Below are positions 17,801 through 24,457 of a stretch of DNA of 64,000 nucleotides, piece by piece. How positions within the stretch are numbered: the stretch's first letter is position 1; every line of letters begins with the position of its first letter. The position numbers and the translations under genes are program-made. Location: positions 49,752 to 113,751 of the forward strand of contig JANXWA010000013.1 of NCBI GenBank assembly GCA_025351385.1. The letters run 5' to 3'. This DNA is from Acidimicrobiales bacterium. GTDB taxonomy: Bacteria; Actinomycetota; Acidimicrobiia; Acidimicrobiales; RAAP-2. The notes beneath the pieces were generated by a model. It saw only the letters and a list, made by a program, of their open reading frames with translations, was not told the DNA's origin and did no database searches.

Positions 17801-19257
17801 GGCAGCGCCGTGTCCGAGCCCATGGAGCCGATCGGCTCCTCGCCGACCTGGGCCATGTGGCGCACGATAAGGCGGAGGTCCTCCTCGGAGTAACCGAAAT
17901 TCCGCTGGAGTCGCACGATCGACGCGTGGCTCGGGGTGAGCATGGTGGGTGCCTCGATCTCGTCGAGGGACACCTGCTGGTCGGCCAGCCACTCGCCGTA
18001 GGGAGCCTTTCGCGCCAGGTCCCCCTTCAGCTCCTCGTCGTCGATGATGCGGCCCTGTTCGACGTCCACGAGGAACACCCGGCCGGGCTGGAGCCGGCCC
18101 TTGCGCTCGATGTTGGCGGGGTCGACGGGCAGGACCCCGACCTCACTGGCGAAGATGACCCGTTGGTCCTTCGTGACCCAGTAGCGCGCCGGACGTAGCC
18201 CGTTGCGGTCGAGGACGGCGCCAACCACCTTGCCGTCGCAGAAGGTCACCGACGCCGGTCCGTCCCACGGCTCCATCAGGCCCGCGTGGTAACGGTAGAA
18301 GTCGCGGCGCGAGCTGCTCATGAACGTCGAACGCTCCCAGGCCTCGGGGATCATCATGAGAATTGCGTGCGGCAGCGTCCGTCCCGACTGGACCAACAGC
18401 TCCACGACCTCGTCGAAGCTCGCCGAGTCGCTCATGTCCGCGGTGATGATGGGGGTCAGTTCGTCGATCGGCAGCGGCAGCACGCCGCTCTTCAACGTGG
18501 TTTCGCGCGCCGTCATCCAGTTGCGGTTCCCTCGCACCGTGTTGATCTCGCCGTTGTGGGCGATGTACCGGAAGGGCTGGGCCAGGTCCCAGCGGGGCAG
18601 CACGTTGGTGGAGAAGCGGCTGTGTACGACGGCGATCGCCGAGGTCAGCCGCTCGTCGCGCAGATCGTCGAAGTACAAGCGAAGCTGAGGCGCCGTCAGC
18701 ATTCCCTTGTAGATCAGGACGTTCGGCGAACACGACGAGGCGTAGACGGCGATCGAGTGCTCGACCACCTTGCGCGCGCAGTAGAGCGCCCGTTCCAGGT
18801 CCACCTGCGGGCCGTTGGGATCCACGATGATGAGCTGTTGTACGAAGTGCGGTTCCGAGGCGGCCGACGTGGGGCCGAGCAGAGTCGAGTCGACGGGAAC
18901 GTGGCGCCAGCCCGCCGAGACCAGGCCGACTCGGCAAAGGACCTGTTCGATGGTCGCCCGCACGACGGCGACGTCCAGGGACGTCGGGATCATCCAATGC
19001 GCCACGCCGTAACGGCCCCGCTCGGGGACCGGACCCTCGAAGACCTCTCGAATGAAAGTGTCGGGCATTTGGATCAGCACGCCGGCGCCGTCACCCGAGT
19101 CGACGTCCGCTCCCGTCGCCCCGCGATGCTCGAGGTTCTCGAGAATCGTGAGGGCGTCCACGACCGTGACGAAGGTCGGCCGGCCGGTCAGGTCGGCGAC
19201 CATCCCCACGCCGCATGCGTCGTGCTCGAAGGTGGGGTCGTAGAGGGTTCTCGTCAT
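14809..19257 (-). CDS. gltB: Glutamate synthase large subunit
   Basis: Ammonia-assimilation enzyme of 1482 residues. I start at ATG 19257 (MTRTLYDPTFEHDACGVG), not at the track's 19293, because an AGGA site lies just upstream and the class II amidotransferase cysteine (Cys in DACGVG) must be exposed after removal of a short propeptide. Domains in order are the N-terminal glutaminase, the central domain, the FMN-binding synthase barrel with the [3Fe-4S] motif CVMMRVCHLDTC, and the C-terminal GXGXG helix (for example SGGTLYLYDP). Glutaminase and synthase parts both look complete. Coupled to gltD by an 8-nt overlap. Confidence 0.98.
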   Translation of the reverse strand: MTRTLYDPTFEHDACGVGMVADLTGRPTFVTVVDALTILENLEHRGATGADVDSGDGAGVLIQMPDTFIREVFEGPVPERGRYGVAHWMIPTSLDVAVVRATIEQVLCRVGLVSAGWRHVPVDSTLLGPTSAASEPHFVQQLIIVDPNGPQVDLERALYCARKVVEHSIAVYASSCSPNVLIYKGMLTAPQLRLYFDDLRDERLTSAIAVVHSRFSTNVLPRWDLAQPFRYIAHNGEINTVRGNRNWMTARETTLKSGVLPLPIDELTPIITADMSDSASFDEVVELLVQSGRTLPHAILMMIPEAWERSTFMSSSRRDFYRYHAGLMEPWDGPASVTFCDGKVVGAVLDRNGLRPARYWVTKDQRVIFASEVGVLPVDPANIERKGRLQPGRVFLVDVEQGRIIDDEELKGDLARKAPYGEWLADQQVSLDEIEAPTMLTPSHASIVRLQRNFGYSEEDLRLIVRHMAQVGEEPIGSMGSDTALPVLSTFPRPLFDFFTQLFAQVTNPPLDAIREELVTSTRVAIGGEENLLTQTARHCHQIVLPSPVLSVEELAKIRYIDEFDRMDDFTTIVVEGLFAANGPGTPGERLGEAVDRLTDEVVDLVRGGANIVILSDRNTSAAQAAIPSLLLASAVHHRLVDEHLRTSAALIMEAGDVREVHHVALLLGFGASAVCPYLAYESIDALVEEGELDELSALEARYQYGKALNKGIVKTMSKMGVSTVASYVGSQLFEAVGISDEVLARYFPGFRSRIGGVTLEHLARSVLALHAGAYELPAGEPVELSNRGEYQWRRDGEIHLFNPRTVQKLQHATREKRYDIFKQYTKLVDDQTVERSTLRGLMRLVPGAHPISIDEVESASSIIKRFSTGAMSYGSISEEAHSTLAVAMNRMGAKSNTGEGGEDEDRFDTSDPQHNRRSAIKQVASGRFGVTSRYLVNADDLQIKMAQGAKPGEGGQLPGSKVYPWIARTRHSTPGVGLISPPPHHDIYSIEDLAQLIYDLKNANDQARIHVKLVSEQGVGTIAAGVAKAHADVILISGHDGGTGAAPLTSLKHAGTPWELGLSETHQTLAANGLRSRVVVQVDGQLKTGRDVVIAALLGAEEFGFATAPLVVSGCVMMRVCHLDTCPVGIATQNPKLRERFTGQPEFVENFFHFIAEEVREYLAMLGARTLDEVIGDTSRISLDCVSDAFSDLDLGALLVTTEPDQRRQSVKQEHGLDGALDWTFLSEALNAATTGTPLRLSMAIRNVNRAVGTLTGSAITRALGPTELANDHIQLDFEGSSGQSLGAFMPSGLTVRLIGDANDYAGKGLSGGRIVIRPSPRSTFASDQNIIAGNVIGYGATSGEIFVSGVVGERCAVRNSGATIVVEGTGDHACEYMTGGVVVILGDVGRNLAAGMSGGTLYLYDPEQRVHDHLSAGVYEIDPLEFEDDERLFALLGRFRDETASVRAGAILDGWREERMSFVRIETSEYQRIRDELRNG

Positions 19258-19337
19258 AGCGTTTCCTAACGGGGCAACGCTGACCCGCCACAATCATAAC
19301 GAAAATCGAGGCGCGCTCTGCGACCTACGCTGGACGG
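19258..19337. promoter_or_regulatory. Divergent promoter region gltB / thiO
   Basis: On the plus strand TACGCT at 19326-19331 lies 6 nt before the thiO GTG, fitting a leaderless start. On the minus strand gltB has an AGGA ribosome site at about 6 nt from its ATG, so its mRNA is leadered; a possible -10 is TATGAT around 19295-19300. No operator was seen. Confidence 0.5.
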
Positions 19338-20411
19338 GTGGCGTCGTCCGATAAGAGTGCGTTGGTGGTCGGCGGTGGCATCATCGGCCTCGCGAGCGCC
19401 TTCCTCCTCGCCCGCCGGGGCTGGAGCGTCACGCTCTTCGACCCCGCGCCCGGCAAGGGTGCCACGTGGGCCGCCGCCGGCATGGTGGCCGCCAGCGCCG
19501 AGATCGCCCCGGGCGAACAGACCAACTACGAACTGCAGAAATGCGCGTTGCCGGCGTGGCGCGAACTGCGGGCCGAGCTGCGCGACGTGATCGCGATCGA
19601 GCTCGACATCCACGAGACCGGCACGCTCATGGTCGCCTGGGACGACAGCGATCGTCGACTGGTCGACCAGTTCGCCCAGGTAGCCGAGGAGTTCGGCGTT
19701 CGCCCCCAATCCGTCCAGCGCTCCGTCGACCCTGAGATGTTCAGCGGACTCTCCGGACGGATCATCGAGGGGCTCTTCATCGATGGCGACGCCTGGCTCG
19801 ACCCCGACCAGGCCGTCGCACTTTTGACCGCGGCCAACGAGGTTCTCGGAGTCGACGTCGTGGCCGAGACTGTGCTCGAGGTCTTCGACACGGGTGAGGG
19901 CGTCCGCGCAACCACGACCACGAGGACCCACGAGGGGTCAGTCGGCATCCTCGCGACCGGCGCGAACCCTCTTCCCAACGGAGCGAGGACCTCGGGCGTC
20001 AACGCCGTCCGACCGGTAAGGGGCATGACGGCTCGCGTCCTCGGCCTCGATCGGAGCACTCAACCGACCGTCCGAGCGTTCGTGCGCGGACGGACCTTCT
20101 ATCTGGTCAGCCGACCCGGCGGCTACTGCATTCTGGGCGCCACGTCCGAGGAGCGCTCCGAGCCGGTGGTCGAGGTCGGTGAGATGCAGCGTCTACTTCG
20201 CGACGCGCTCGACGTGGTGCCGGCGCTGGAGACCGCGAATCTGCTGGAGACCCGCCTGGGTCTTCGCCCGGCCAATGTCGATCTCGAGCCCTTCTTCGAG
20301 GTACTGGCCCCGGGCCGGTGGGCCTGGTCGTCGGGTCACTACCGCCACGGCGTGACGCTCGCCCCGCTGGCCGCACGCGACGCCCTCGTCTTTGGCGAGA
20401 GCCTCGTATGA
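19338..20411 (+). CDS. thiO: Glycine oxidase ThiO
   Basis: FAD enzyme that oxidises glycine to dehydroglycine (iminoacetate) for the thiazole part of thiamine in aerobes. The 357-aa protein starts with the FAD-binding ALVVGGGIIGLASAFLLARR, has ATWAAAGMVAAS of DAO-family ThiO enzymes, and ends with GRWAWSSGHYRHGVTLAP, the conserved C-terminal FAD/substrate segment. GTG start with a 6-nt-spaced TACGCT. The stop overlaps the thiS start in ATGA, which strengthens the assignment over other DAO enzymes. thiG is not in the window. Confidence 0.95.
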   Translation: MASSDKSALVVGGGIIGLASAFLLARRGWSVTLFDPAPGKGATWAAAGMVAASAEIAPGEQTNYELQKCALPAWRELRAELRDVIAIELDIHETGTLMVAWDDSDRRLVDQFAQVAEEFGVRPQSVQRSVDPEMFSGLSGRIIEGLFIDGDAWLDPDQAVALLTAANEVLGVDVVAETVLEVFDTGEGVRATTTTRTHEGSVGILATGANPLPNGARTSGVNAVRPVRGMTARVLGLDRSTQPTVRAFVRGRTFYLVSRPGGYCILGATSEERSEPVVEVGEMQRLLRDALDVVPALETANLLETRLGLRPANVDLEPFFEVLAPGRWAWSSGHYRHGVTLAPLAARDALVFGESLV

Positions 20412-20602
20412 TTCGCGTCAACGGAGCCGAGCAGTCCCATGTTGAAGAGACTGTCGACTCGCTCGTCGAACGCCTCTCGATCCCGTCGCGCGGTGTCGCC
20501 GTCGCCATCGACGGCGAGATCGTGCGACGCTCCGATTGGACTACGACGCCAGTACCTGATGGTTGCAACGTGGAGATCGTGACCGCCGTCGCCGGCGGCT
20601 GA
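20408..20602 (+). CDS. thiS: Sulfur carrier protein ThiS
   Basis: A 64-residue beta-grasp protein that carries sulfur as a C-terminal thiocarboxylate to ThiG. The sequence ends in Gly-Gly (TAVAGG), the diagnostic feature, and begins MIRVNGAEQ as in other ThiS proteins. The track ORF from 20318 includes a shadow of thiO; the ATG at 20408 overlaps the thiO stop. The family length of about 66 fits. Thiamine pathway regulation is not visible: no THI-box riboswitch stands upstream of thiO. Confidence 0.95.
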   Translation: MIRVNGAEQSHVEETVDSLVERLSIPSRGVAVAIDGEIVRRSDWTTTPVPDGCNVEIVTAVAGG

Positions 20603-20619
20603 GAGTGAGGTAGTTGAAG

Positions 20620-20772
20620 ATGGTGGACGACATTCTGCGGGCCCTCGACGAGCGCATCCTGGACGCGCTGAAGGCGAGGGCCACTGGCGAGACGATCGCC
20701 TATCTGTGCGAGGCGCGAGCGTGGCTCACCAATCCCGATCAGTCGCACGGCTCCCATCGCCCCACGAACTGA
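20620..20772 (+). CDS. 50-aa small protein after thiS
   Basis: Too short for the track. ATG at 20620 follows the thiS stop by 17 nt, with GAGG and GAAG upstream. The product begins MVDDILRALDERILDALKAR, is helical and soluble with one Cys, and ends in a His/Ser-rich tail. The reading frame has GC-rich third positions and reaches a stop 30 nt before tRNA-Pro. No family is recognised; the position suggests co-transcription with thiOS. Non-coding sequence is the alternative. Confidence 0.55.
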   Translation: MVDDILRALDERILDALKARATGETIAYLCEARAWLTNPDQSHGSHRPTN

Positions 20773-20802
20773 CCCACCTCAGCGACTAAGATTGTTCGTT
20801 CA

Positions 20803-20881
20803 CGGGCTGTGGCTTAGTTTGGTCTAGAGCGCTCGGCTGGGGGCCGAGAGATCGGGAGTTCGAATCTCCCCAGCCCGACCA
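20803..20881 (+). tRNA. tRNA-Pro (GGG anticodon), CCA encoded
   Basis: A full cloverleaf can be drawn. The acceptor stem CGGGCTG pairs perfectly with CAGCCCG, the D-arm contains GGTCTAGA, and the anticodon stem CTCGG/CCGAG encloses loop CTGGGGG with anticodon GGG. The T-arm is GGGAG-TTCGAAT-CTCCC, and discriminator A is followed by a gene-encoded CCA. The C1-G72 pair is characteristic of proline tRNAs. The 3' half is overlapped in antisense by the end of the Rieske oxygenase ORF. Confidence 0.95.
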
Positions 20882-21900
20882 GCTTCAGCCTCGGCCTTCT
20901 CGACGAACTCGGCGAGGATCCGCCGGAACTCCAACGTTGTCTTGTCGGCTCTCGTGTGCACTTCGGCGGTGACGTCGAGGGGCATCTCCAGCCGTTCGTA
21001 CTTCGATTGGATCCGAAGGTCCTCCTCGATCACCGCGATCTCGAAGTCAACGGCCTCGCGCATCCGCTCCAGCGATCCGTCCAGGTCGTTTCGCCACAGC
21101 GACGAGTAGATCCGTACGGTCTCGTCGTCCTCGGGTGCGAGGAAGAATCCGATGACGTTCACTCCACCGGCGTCCAGGAACTCGATCTCGAGCTCCAAGT
21201 GGAACGGCGCGCTGTAGCGATACGTCAGCCGTCGCCGTTGAATCAGGGGCCGCTGGCCCGTGGCGACGCCGGGGTCCTCGCGGTTGGCGAACTCGTGCTC
21301 GTAGGCCGCCGTAAACCCGTATCCCGCTCGCTCGACGCTGTAGTTCGGCACCTCGCGTGCCTCGCTCGCCCCGAAGGTGCCAGCGTGCACGAAGGGGAAG
21401 TGGGCCATGTCCAGGAAATTGTCCGCCAGCAAGGCCGCGCTCCCCCGCGTCGTCAACACCGGCAGGTCGCCAATCTGGAACTCAGGATCGTTCGCGGCCA
21501 ACAAGGAAGGGGCCGGCGTCAGTGGCTCCTCGATCGCGACGAACACCATGCCGTGGTCCAGCGCGATCGCGGCTGGCGAGCGAAGCTTCGCGCGCGGTGG
21601 GATCGTCGCGCCCTCACCCAGCGCCGGTATCTCAATGCACTGCCCGTCGACGTCGTAGAGCCAGCCGTGATAGCCGCATCGCACGCCGTCGCCCTCGCAG
21701 ACGCCCAGCGAGAGCGGTGCACGCCGGTGAGGACAGCGATCCTCGAAGACCCGGACGTCGCCACCAGGGGTCATCCAAGTGACCCACTGCTGACCGAGGA
21801 GCCGATGAGCCGTCGGCGAGGACGTCACCTCGGTGATTCGACAGAGTGGGTGCCACCCGCGAAGGAGACTGGGATGGGTGTTCGAGATGAGCGCGGTCAC
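20824..21900 (-). CDS. Rieske non-haem iron oxygenase, alpha-subunit type
   Basis: A 358-aa ring-hydroxylating or demethylating oxygenase. The Rieske [2Fe-2S] motif CPHRRAPLSLGVCEGDGVRCGYHGW gives Cys-x-His and Cys-x2-His ligands. The catalytic iron site is DNFLDMAHFPFVHAGTFG. The domain order and length resemble vanillate O-demethylase and related monooxygenases; the substrate is unknown and no reductase gene is adjacent. I choose GTG 21900 because TAAGTT lies 7 nt upstream, and the upstream 24 residues look non-coding. The frame has no stop before tRNA-Pro, so the last 19 residues or so (ending GEIRTPDLSAPSRAL) are the antisense of the tRNA. The C-terminus is therefore probably altered or recently rearranged. 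Confidence 0.88.
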   Translation of the reverse strand: MTALISNTHPSLLRGWHPLCRITEVTSSPTAHRLLGQQWVTWMTPGGDVRVFEDRCPHRRAPLSLGVCEGDGVRCGYHGWLYDVDGQCIEIPALGEGATIPPRAKLRSPAAIALDHGMVFVAIEEPLTPAPSLLAANDPEFQIGDLPVLTTRGSAALLADNFLDMAHFPFVHAGTFGASEAREVPNYSVERAGYGFTAAYEHEFANREDPGVATGQRPLIQRRRLTYRYSAPFHLELEIEFLDAGGVNVIGFFLAPEDDETVRIYSSLWRNDLDGSLERMREAVDFEIAVIEEDLRIQSKYERLEMPLDVTAEVHTRADKTTLEFRRILAEFVEKAEAEAGRAGEIRTPDLSAPSRAL

Positions 21901-21958
21901 GCCGCACAACTTACTTTCAACCGGTCGGTGCCGTGGGCACTGAAGGCCACAGGAAGCA

Positions 21959-21993
21959 TGAGGCCGGTCCACCGAATCGATGGACCGGCCTCA
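21959..21993 (-). terminator. Hairpin after the surface-protein gene
   Basis: A perfect 13-bp stem (GAGGCCGGTCCA plus one closing pair) with a 9-nt loop starts 32 nt downstream of the surface-protein stop on the minus strand. Only a weak T-rich stretch follows, so it is terminator-like rather than a classic intrinsic terminator. It also separates the surface-protein gene from the Rieske gene. Confidence 0.6.
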
Positions 21994-22024
21994 CGGGCGG
22001 TCGCTTGGGGCGACTGCGCTACTG

Positions 22025-23920
22025 CTACTGGCTGATGGTCTTGACGTCGGCCGCCTGCAGGTTCTTGTGCGTCTGGTAGCTACGTGCGAACGAAGCGTGA
22101 ACCTTGCCCTGAAGGAAGATGACGACCGCGGTGGCGCGGTGCTGGGCCAACGCGAGGTTCCCCGGCGCGTAGCCGGTGACCGTCAAGTGCGACTTCGCGG
22201 TGATTTTGCCCACGAGCTTCAACAGGGCGGCTTGGGCCGCACCGCTAAGACCATTGGAGTTCTTCGCAAAGGAGACTCGCACGGTGCCGTAGAGAGGCAA
22301 CTTCGCGATCGTCACCGTCGCAACTGGAGACGTCGCGGCGATGTACGTGAGGTCCGCGGCCTTGGTCACGGTGACGAGGCACGTGCCGAGGCTCGTGTAG
22401 GTCAGCGTGGTGCCGACGACCGCACAGCCCGTCGCCGTCCCGGCAGCGACAGCGTACGTCAGCGCGCCGGTTCCGGATCCACCAGTGGCGGTAAGGGTGA
22501 GCGAACGACCCCAGACCGCACTGGTCGAGGTGACGCTGAGGGCGACCTGGGCCGCACCTACGACGATGCTCGTCGTGTCGTTGACGCCAAACGTGGCACC
22601 GGTGAACGTGAGCTTGTACGTGTTGCCGGCGACGCCCGTGAGCGTGAGGCCGCTGAACGTCGCGACACCGGCCGCGAAGTTGGCCGTGGCGCCAGCGGTG
22701 ATGGTACCGCCGACCCCAGAGAAGATCGTGGCCGTCGCGCTACCGGTTGAGATCGTCGTCACCACGTTGCCCGAGGCGTCCTCGACCTTGACGACCGGCT
22801 GTGGGGCCATTGCGACACCACTGGCGACGAAGGAACTCGGTTCGGTCGTGACGACGAGCTTCGAAGGGGCCCCGGCAGTGATCGCGACAGCGGTCGATGG
22901 TGCCGAGGTGAAGGTGCCGTTGGCGAAGGTCAGCGTGTAGTTGCCGATCGGCGCGTTGATCGCAAGACCGACGTACGTGGCGACTCCGTTGACGACATTG
23001 ACCGCGCCATTGGTGAGGGTGGGCACGCCGCTCGGCAGAACAATCGCCACCATGACTGAATTGTCAGCCACCACGACGTTGTTGAGGGAGTCCTCGACCT
23101 TGATGATCGGCTGCAGCACGAGGGCGACACCGGTCCCGGCGGTCGTCGACGGCTGGGTCGCAATCACAAGCTGCGTGGCCGCACCGGACATCGTGATGCT
23201 GGTCGAGATGACGGACGGTTGCGGCCCGGAGAAGCTCAGTGTGTTGAAGGTGCCCGACGCTCCGGTCAGGGTGAGACCGCTGAACGTGGCGACACCGGCG
23301 GTGAAAGTACCGGACAGTGATCCGGCCGTGACGACGCCGACGCCGGTGGAGATGGTGGCGGTCGAGTTCCCGGTGTTGACGCTGGTGATGACATTCCCAC
23401 CCGAGTCAGTGACCTTCACGACGGGTTGGCGAGCCATGGCCACACCGGTGATGGCACCGGCGGAGGGCTCCGTTGAGAGCACCAGTTTCGACGCCGGACC
23501 GATGTTGACGGTAATTAACGATGAGTTGATTGAAGGTAACGACCCGCCACTGAAGGTGATGGTGTAGGTGCCAACGGGGGCGTTAATCCAAAGGCTCGGG
23601 AAGTTGGCGACACCGGCCACGGCGGCGACCGATCCACTGGTGACTGTCACGCCAGCTGCGGCGACGGTCGCGGTGATTACCGAAGTGTTGGCCGTGTCAA
23701 CGGCACTGGTGCCGTCTTCAAGTGAGACCTGGAAGGCGGTGGCAAAGTTCTGACCACTTTGTACCGTCGTTGAGTAACTGGACGTGAACGCTAAGTGAGT
23801 AGCAGCAACGGCGGAGGCCGTCGTGGCCAAGCCCACAACGAACGTCGAGCCGAGCAAAGCGCTCGAGACGACGACCCTCGATAACAGTTTCTGACCCCTG
23901 AGAAGATTCCTGACGTGCAT
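22025..23920 (-). CDS. Secreted Ig-repeat protein with OmpA-like C-terminal domain
   Basis: A 631-aa exported protein of unknown binding partner. It has a Sec signal peptide (basic start, hydrophobic core VVVSSALLGSTFVVGLA, cleavage near ASAVAA). Four beta-rich repeats of about 100 residues follow. Next is a distinct Ig-like domain with a Cys pair (TGCAVVGTTL and LGTCLVTV), then a C-terminal region (LTVTGYAPGNLALAQHRATAVV) resembling a divergent OmpA peptidoglycan-binding domain. No LPXTG or transmembrane anchor is present, so cell-wall retention through the OmpA-like part is inferred. ATG 23920 has GAGG 6 nt upstream. The composition (Thr/Ser/Val/Gly) and lower GC suggest an accessory gene. 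Adhesin or wall-associated function is a guess. Confidence 0.8.
   Translation of the reverse strand: MHVRNLLRGQKLLSRVVVSSALLGSTFVVGLATTASAVAATHLAFTSSYSTTVQSGQNFATAFQVSLEDGTSAVDTANTSVITATVAAAGVTVTSGSVAAVAGVANFPSLWINAPVGTYTITFSGGSLPSINSSLITVNIGPASKLVLSTEPSAGAITGVAMARQPVVKVTDSGGNVITSVNTGNSTATISTGVGVVTAGSLSGTFTAGVATFSGLTLTGASGTFNTLSFSGPQPSVISTSITMSGAATQLVIATQPSTTAGTGVALVLQPIIKVEDSLNNVVVADNSVMVAIVLPSGVPTLTNGAVNVVNGVATYVGLAINAPIGNYTLTFANGTFTSAPSTAVAITAGAPSKLVVTTEPSSFVASGVAMAPQPVVKVEDASGNVVTTISTGSATATIFSGVGGTITAGATANFAAGVATFSGLTLTGVAGNTYKLTFTGATFGVNDTTSIVVGAAQVALSVTSTSAVWGRSLTLTATGGSGTGALTYAVAAGTATGCAVVGTTLTYTSLGTCLVTVTKAADLTYIAATSPVATVTIAKLPLYGTVRVSFAKNSNGLSGAAQAALLKLVGKITAKSHLTVTGYAPGNLALAQHRATAVVIFLQGKVHASFARSYQTHKNLQAADVKTISQ
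22547..23797 (-). repeat. Four tandem ~100-aa Ig-like repeats
   Basis: Units start near residues LAFTSSYS, KLVLSTEPS, QLVIATQPS and KLVVTTEPS. Units 2 and 4 share the GVATFSGLTLTG core and VVKV.D..GNV. Units 1 and 3 share WINAPVGTYTITF / AINAPIGNYTLTF. This alternation suggests that an ancestral pair was duplicated. The DNA of units 2 and 4 is visibly similar over tens of bases. Confidence 0.8.
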
Positions 23921-24016
23921 GACCGACCTCGCAATTCGCAATTGATTACCTAATACGACCGTAACGCAAGATGAGACTCTTCCAGCGCAATCCGTCGACG
24001 ACGGACTGATTGGTTA

Positions 24017-24032
24017 CTGTCGCTAGCGACAG
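24017..24032. promoter_or_regulatory. 16-bp palindrome, candidate operator
   Basis: CTGTCGCTAGCGACAG is a perfect inverted repeat in the upstream region of the secreted Ig-repeat protein. Its size fits a dimeric repressor site. The cognate regulator is unknown and no adjacent regulator gene exists. Confidence 0.4.
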
Positions 24033-24335
24033 ATTCCTTACAGCGAAAGTTGCGATATCGGTTGACTATTTTGCGACAACTTCCGTGGCGGCGATGCGCC
24101 CGGCCACGAATAGAGGCGTAAACGCTCAGGTTTGACGATCCGACGCACAATCAAAATCGGATGACGATCCAAAATGGCCGTCCGAGAATCCTGTACTAAA
24201 GGAACGCATTCGCAGTGAATCGCTCGCCTCGAGAGCGTAACCAAATCGTCACATCTCGCGCGTTGGCGCAGTGATCGAAGAGCCGGTCATCGCGTTGATT
24301 CGAGAGATGGGGAGCAAAGCCGTGAAAAGTCCGAG

Positions 24336-24357
24336 AACCAGGTAGAATTGCCTGGTT
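24336..24357 (+). promoter_or_regulatory. Candidate promoter/operator of the DAO-type oxidoreductase
   Basis: AACCAGG and CCTGGTT form a perfect 7-bp inverted repeat whose 8-nt centre contains TAGAAT, a good -10 hexamer. A regulator bound here would block the promoter directly. If this is the -10, the mRNA leader is about 100 nt, unusually long for this genome. Confidence 0.45.
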
Positions 24358-24434
24358 GACGCCGGTCTGGATGGCCGGCATTCGCTACACCATAAGGGGT
24401 GCGTGCGAAGAAGGCAGTGCCGAGAGAGGGTGAT

Positions 24435-24451
24435 TCCAACCACCGGTTGGA
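24435..24451 (+). promoter_or_regulatory. Hairpin immediately upstream of the oxidoreductase start
   Basis: TCCAACC-ACC-GGTTGGA is a perfect 7-bp stem with a 3-nt loop ending 6 nt before the ATG, so it could mask translation initiation. The only purine-rich ribosome-site candidate (GAGAGAGGG) lies just upstream of it. Confidence 0.45.
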
Positions 24452-24457
24452 CCCAGT

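Larger units (their letters stand above)
23921..24457. other. 537-bp intergenic region with palindromes and a candidate 5' leader
   Basis: This divergent spacer is AT-richer than its surroundings. The small ORFs in the track overlap each other on the minus strand and look non-coding. It holds a 16-bp perfect palindrome CTGTCGCTAGCGACAG (24017-24032) about 97 bp upstream of the surface-protein gene. It also holds a 7-bp inverted repeat (24336-24357) flanking a TAGAAT -10-like box, and a hairpin just before the oxidoreductase ATG. I see no known riboswitch class. Confidence 0.6.

Noticed and set aside
20803-20881. tRNA-Pro as an active attachment site of a genomic island
   Set aside because: No second copy of the tRNA 3' end and no integrase could be found by eye in the following 40 kb; only the gene overlap is reported.
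22547-23797. Possible CRISPR-like repeat structure
   Set aside because: The repetition is diverged, about 300 bp per unit and in frame within a secreted protein; no short identical repeats with spacers.
23950-24443. Four short minus-strand ORFs in the 24-kb intergenic region
   Set aside because: They overlap one another in different frames, lack ribosome sites and have no coding-like bias.
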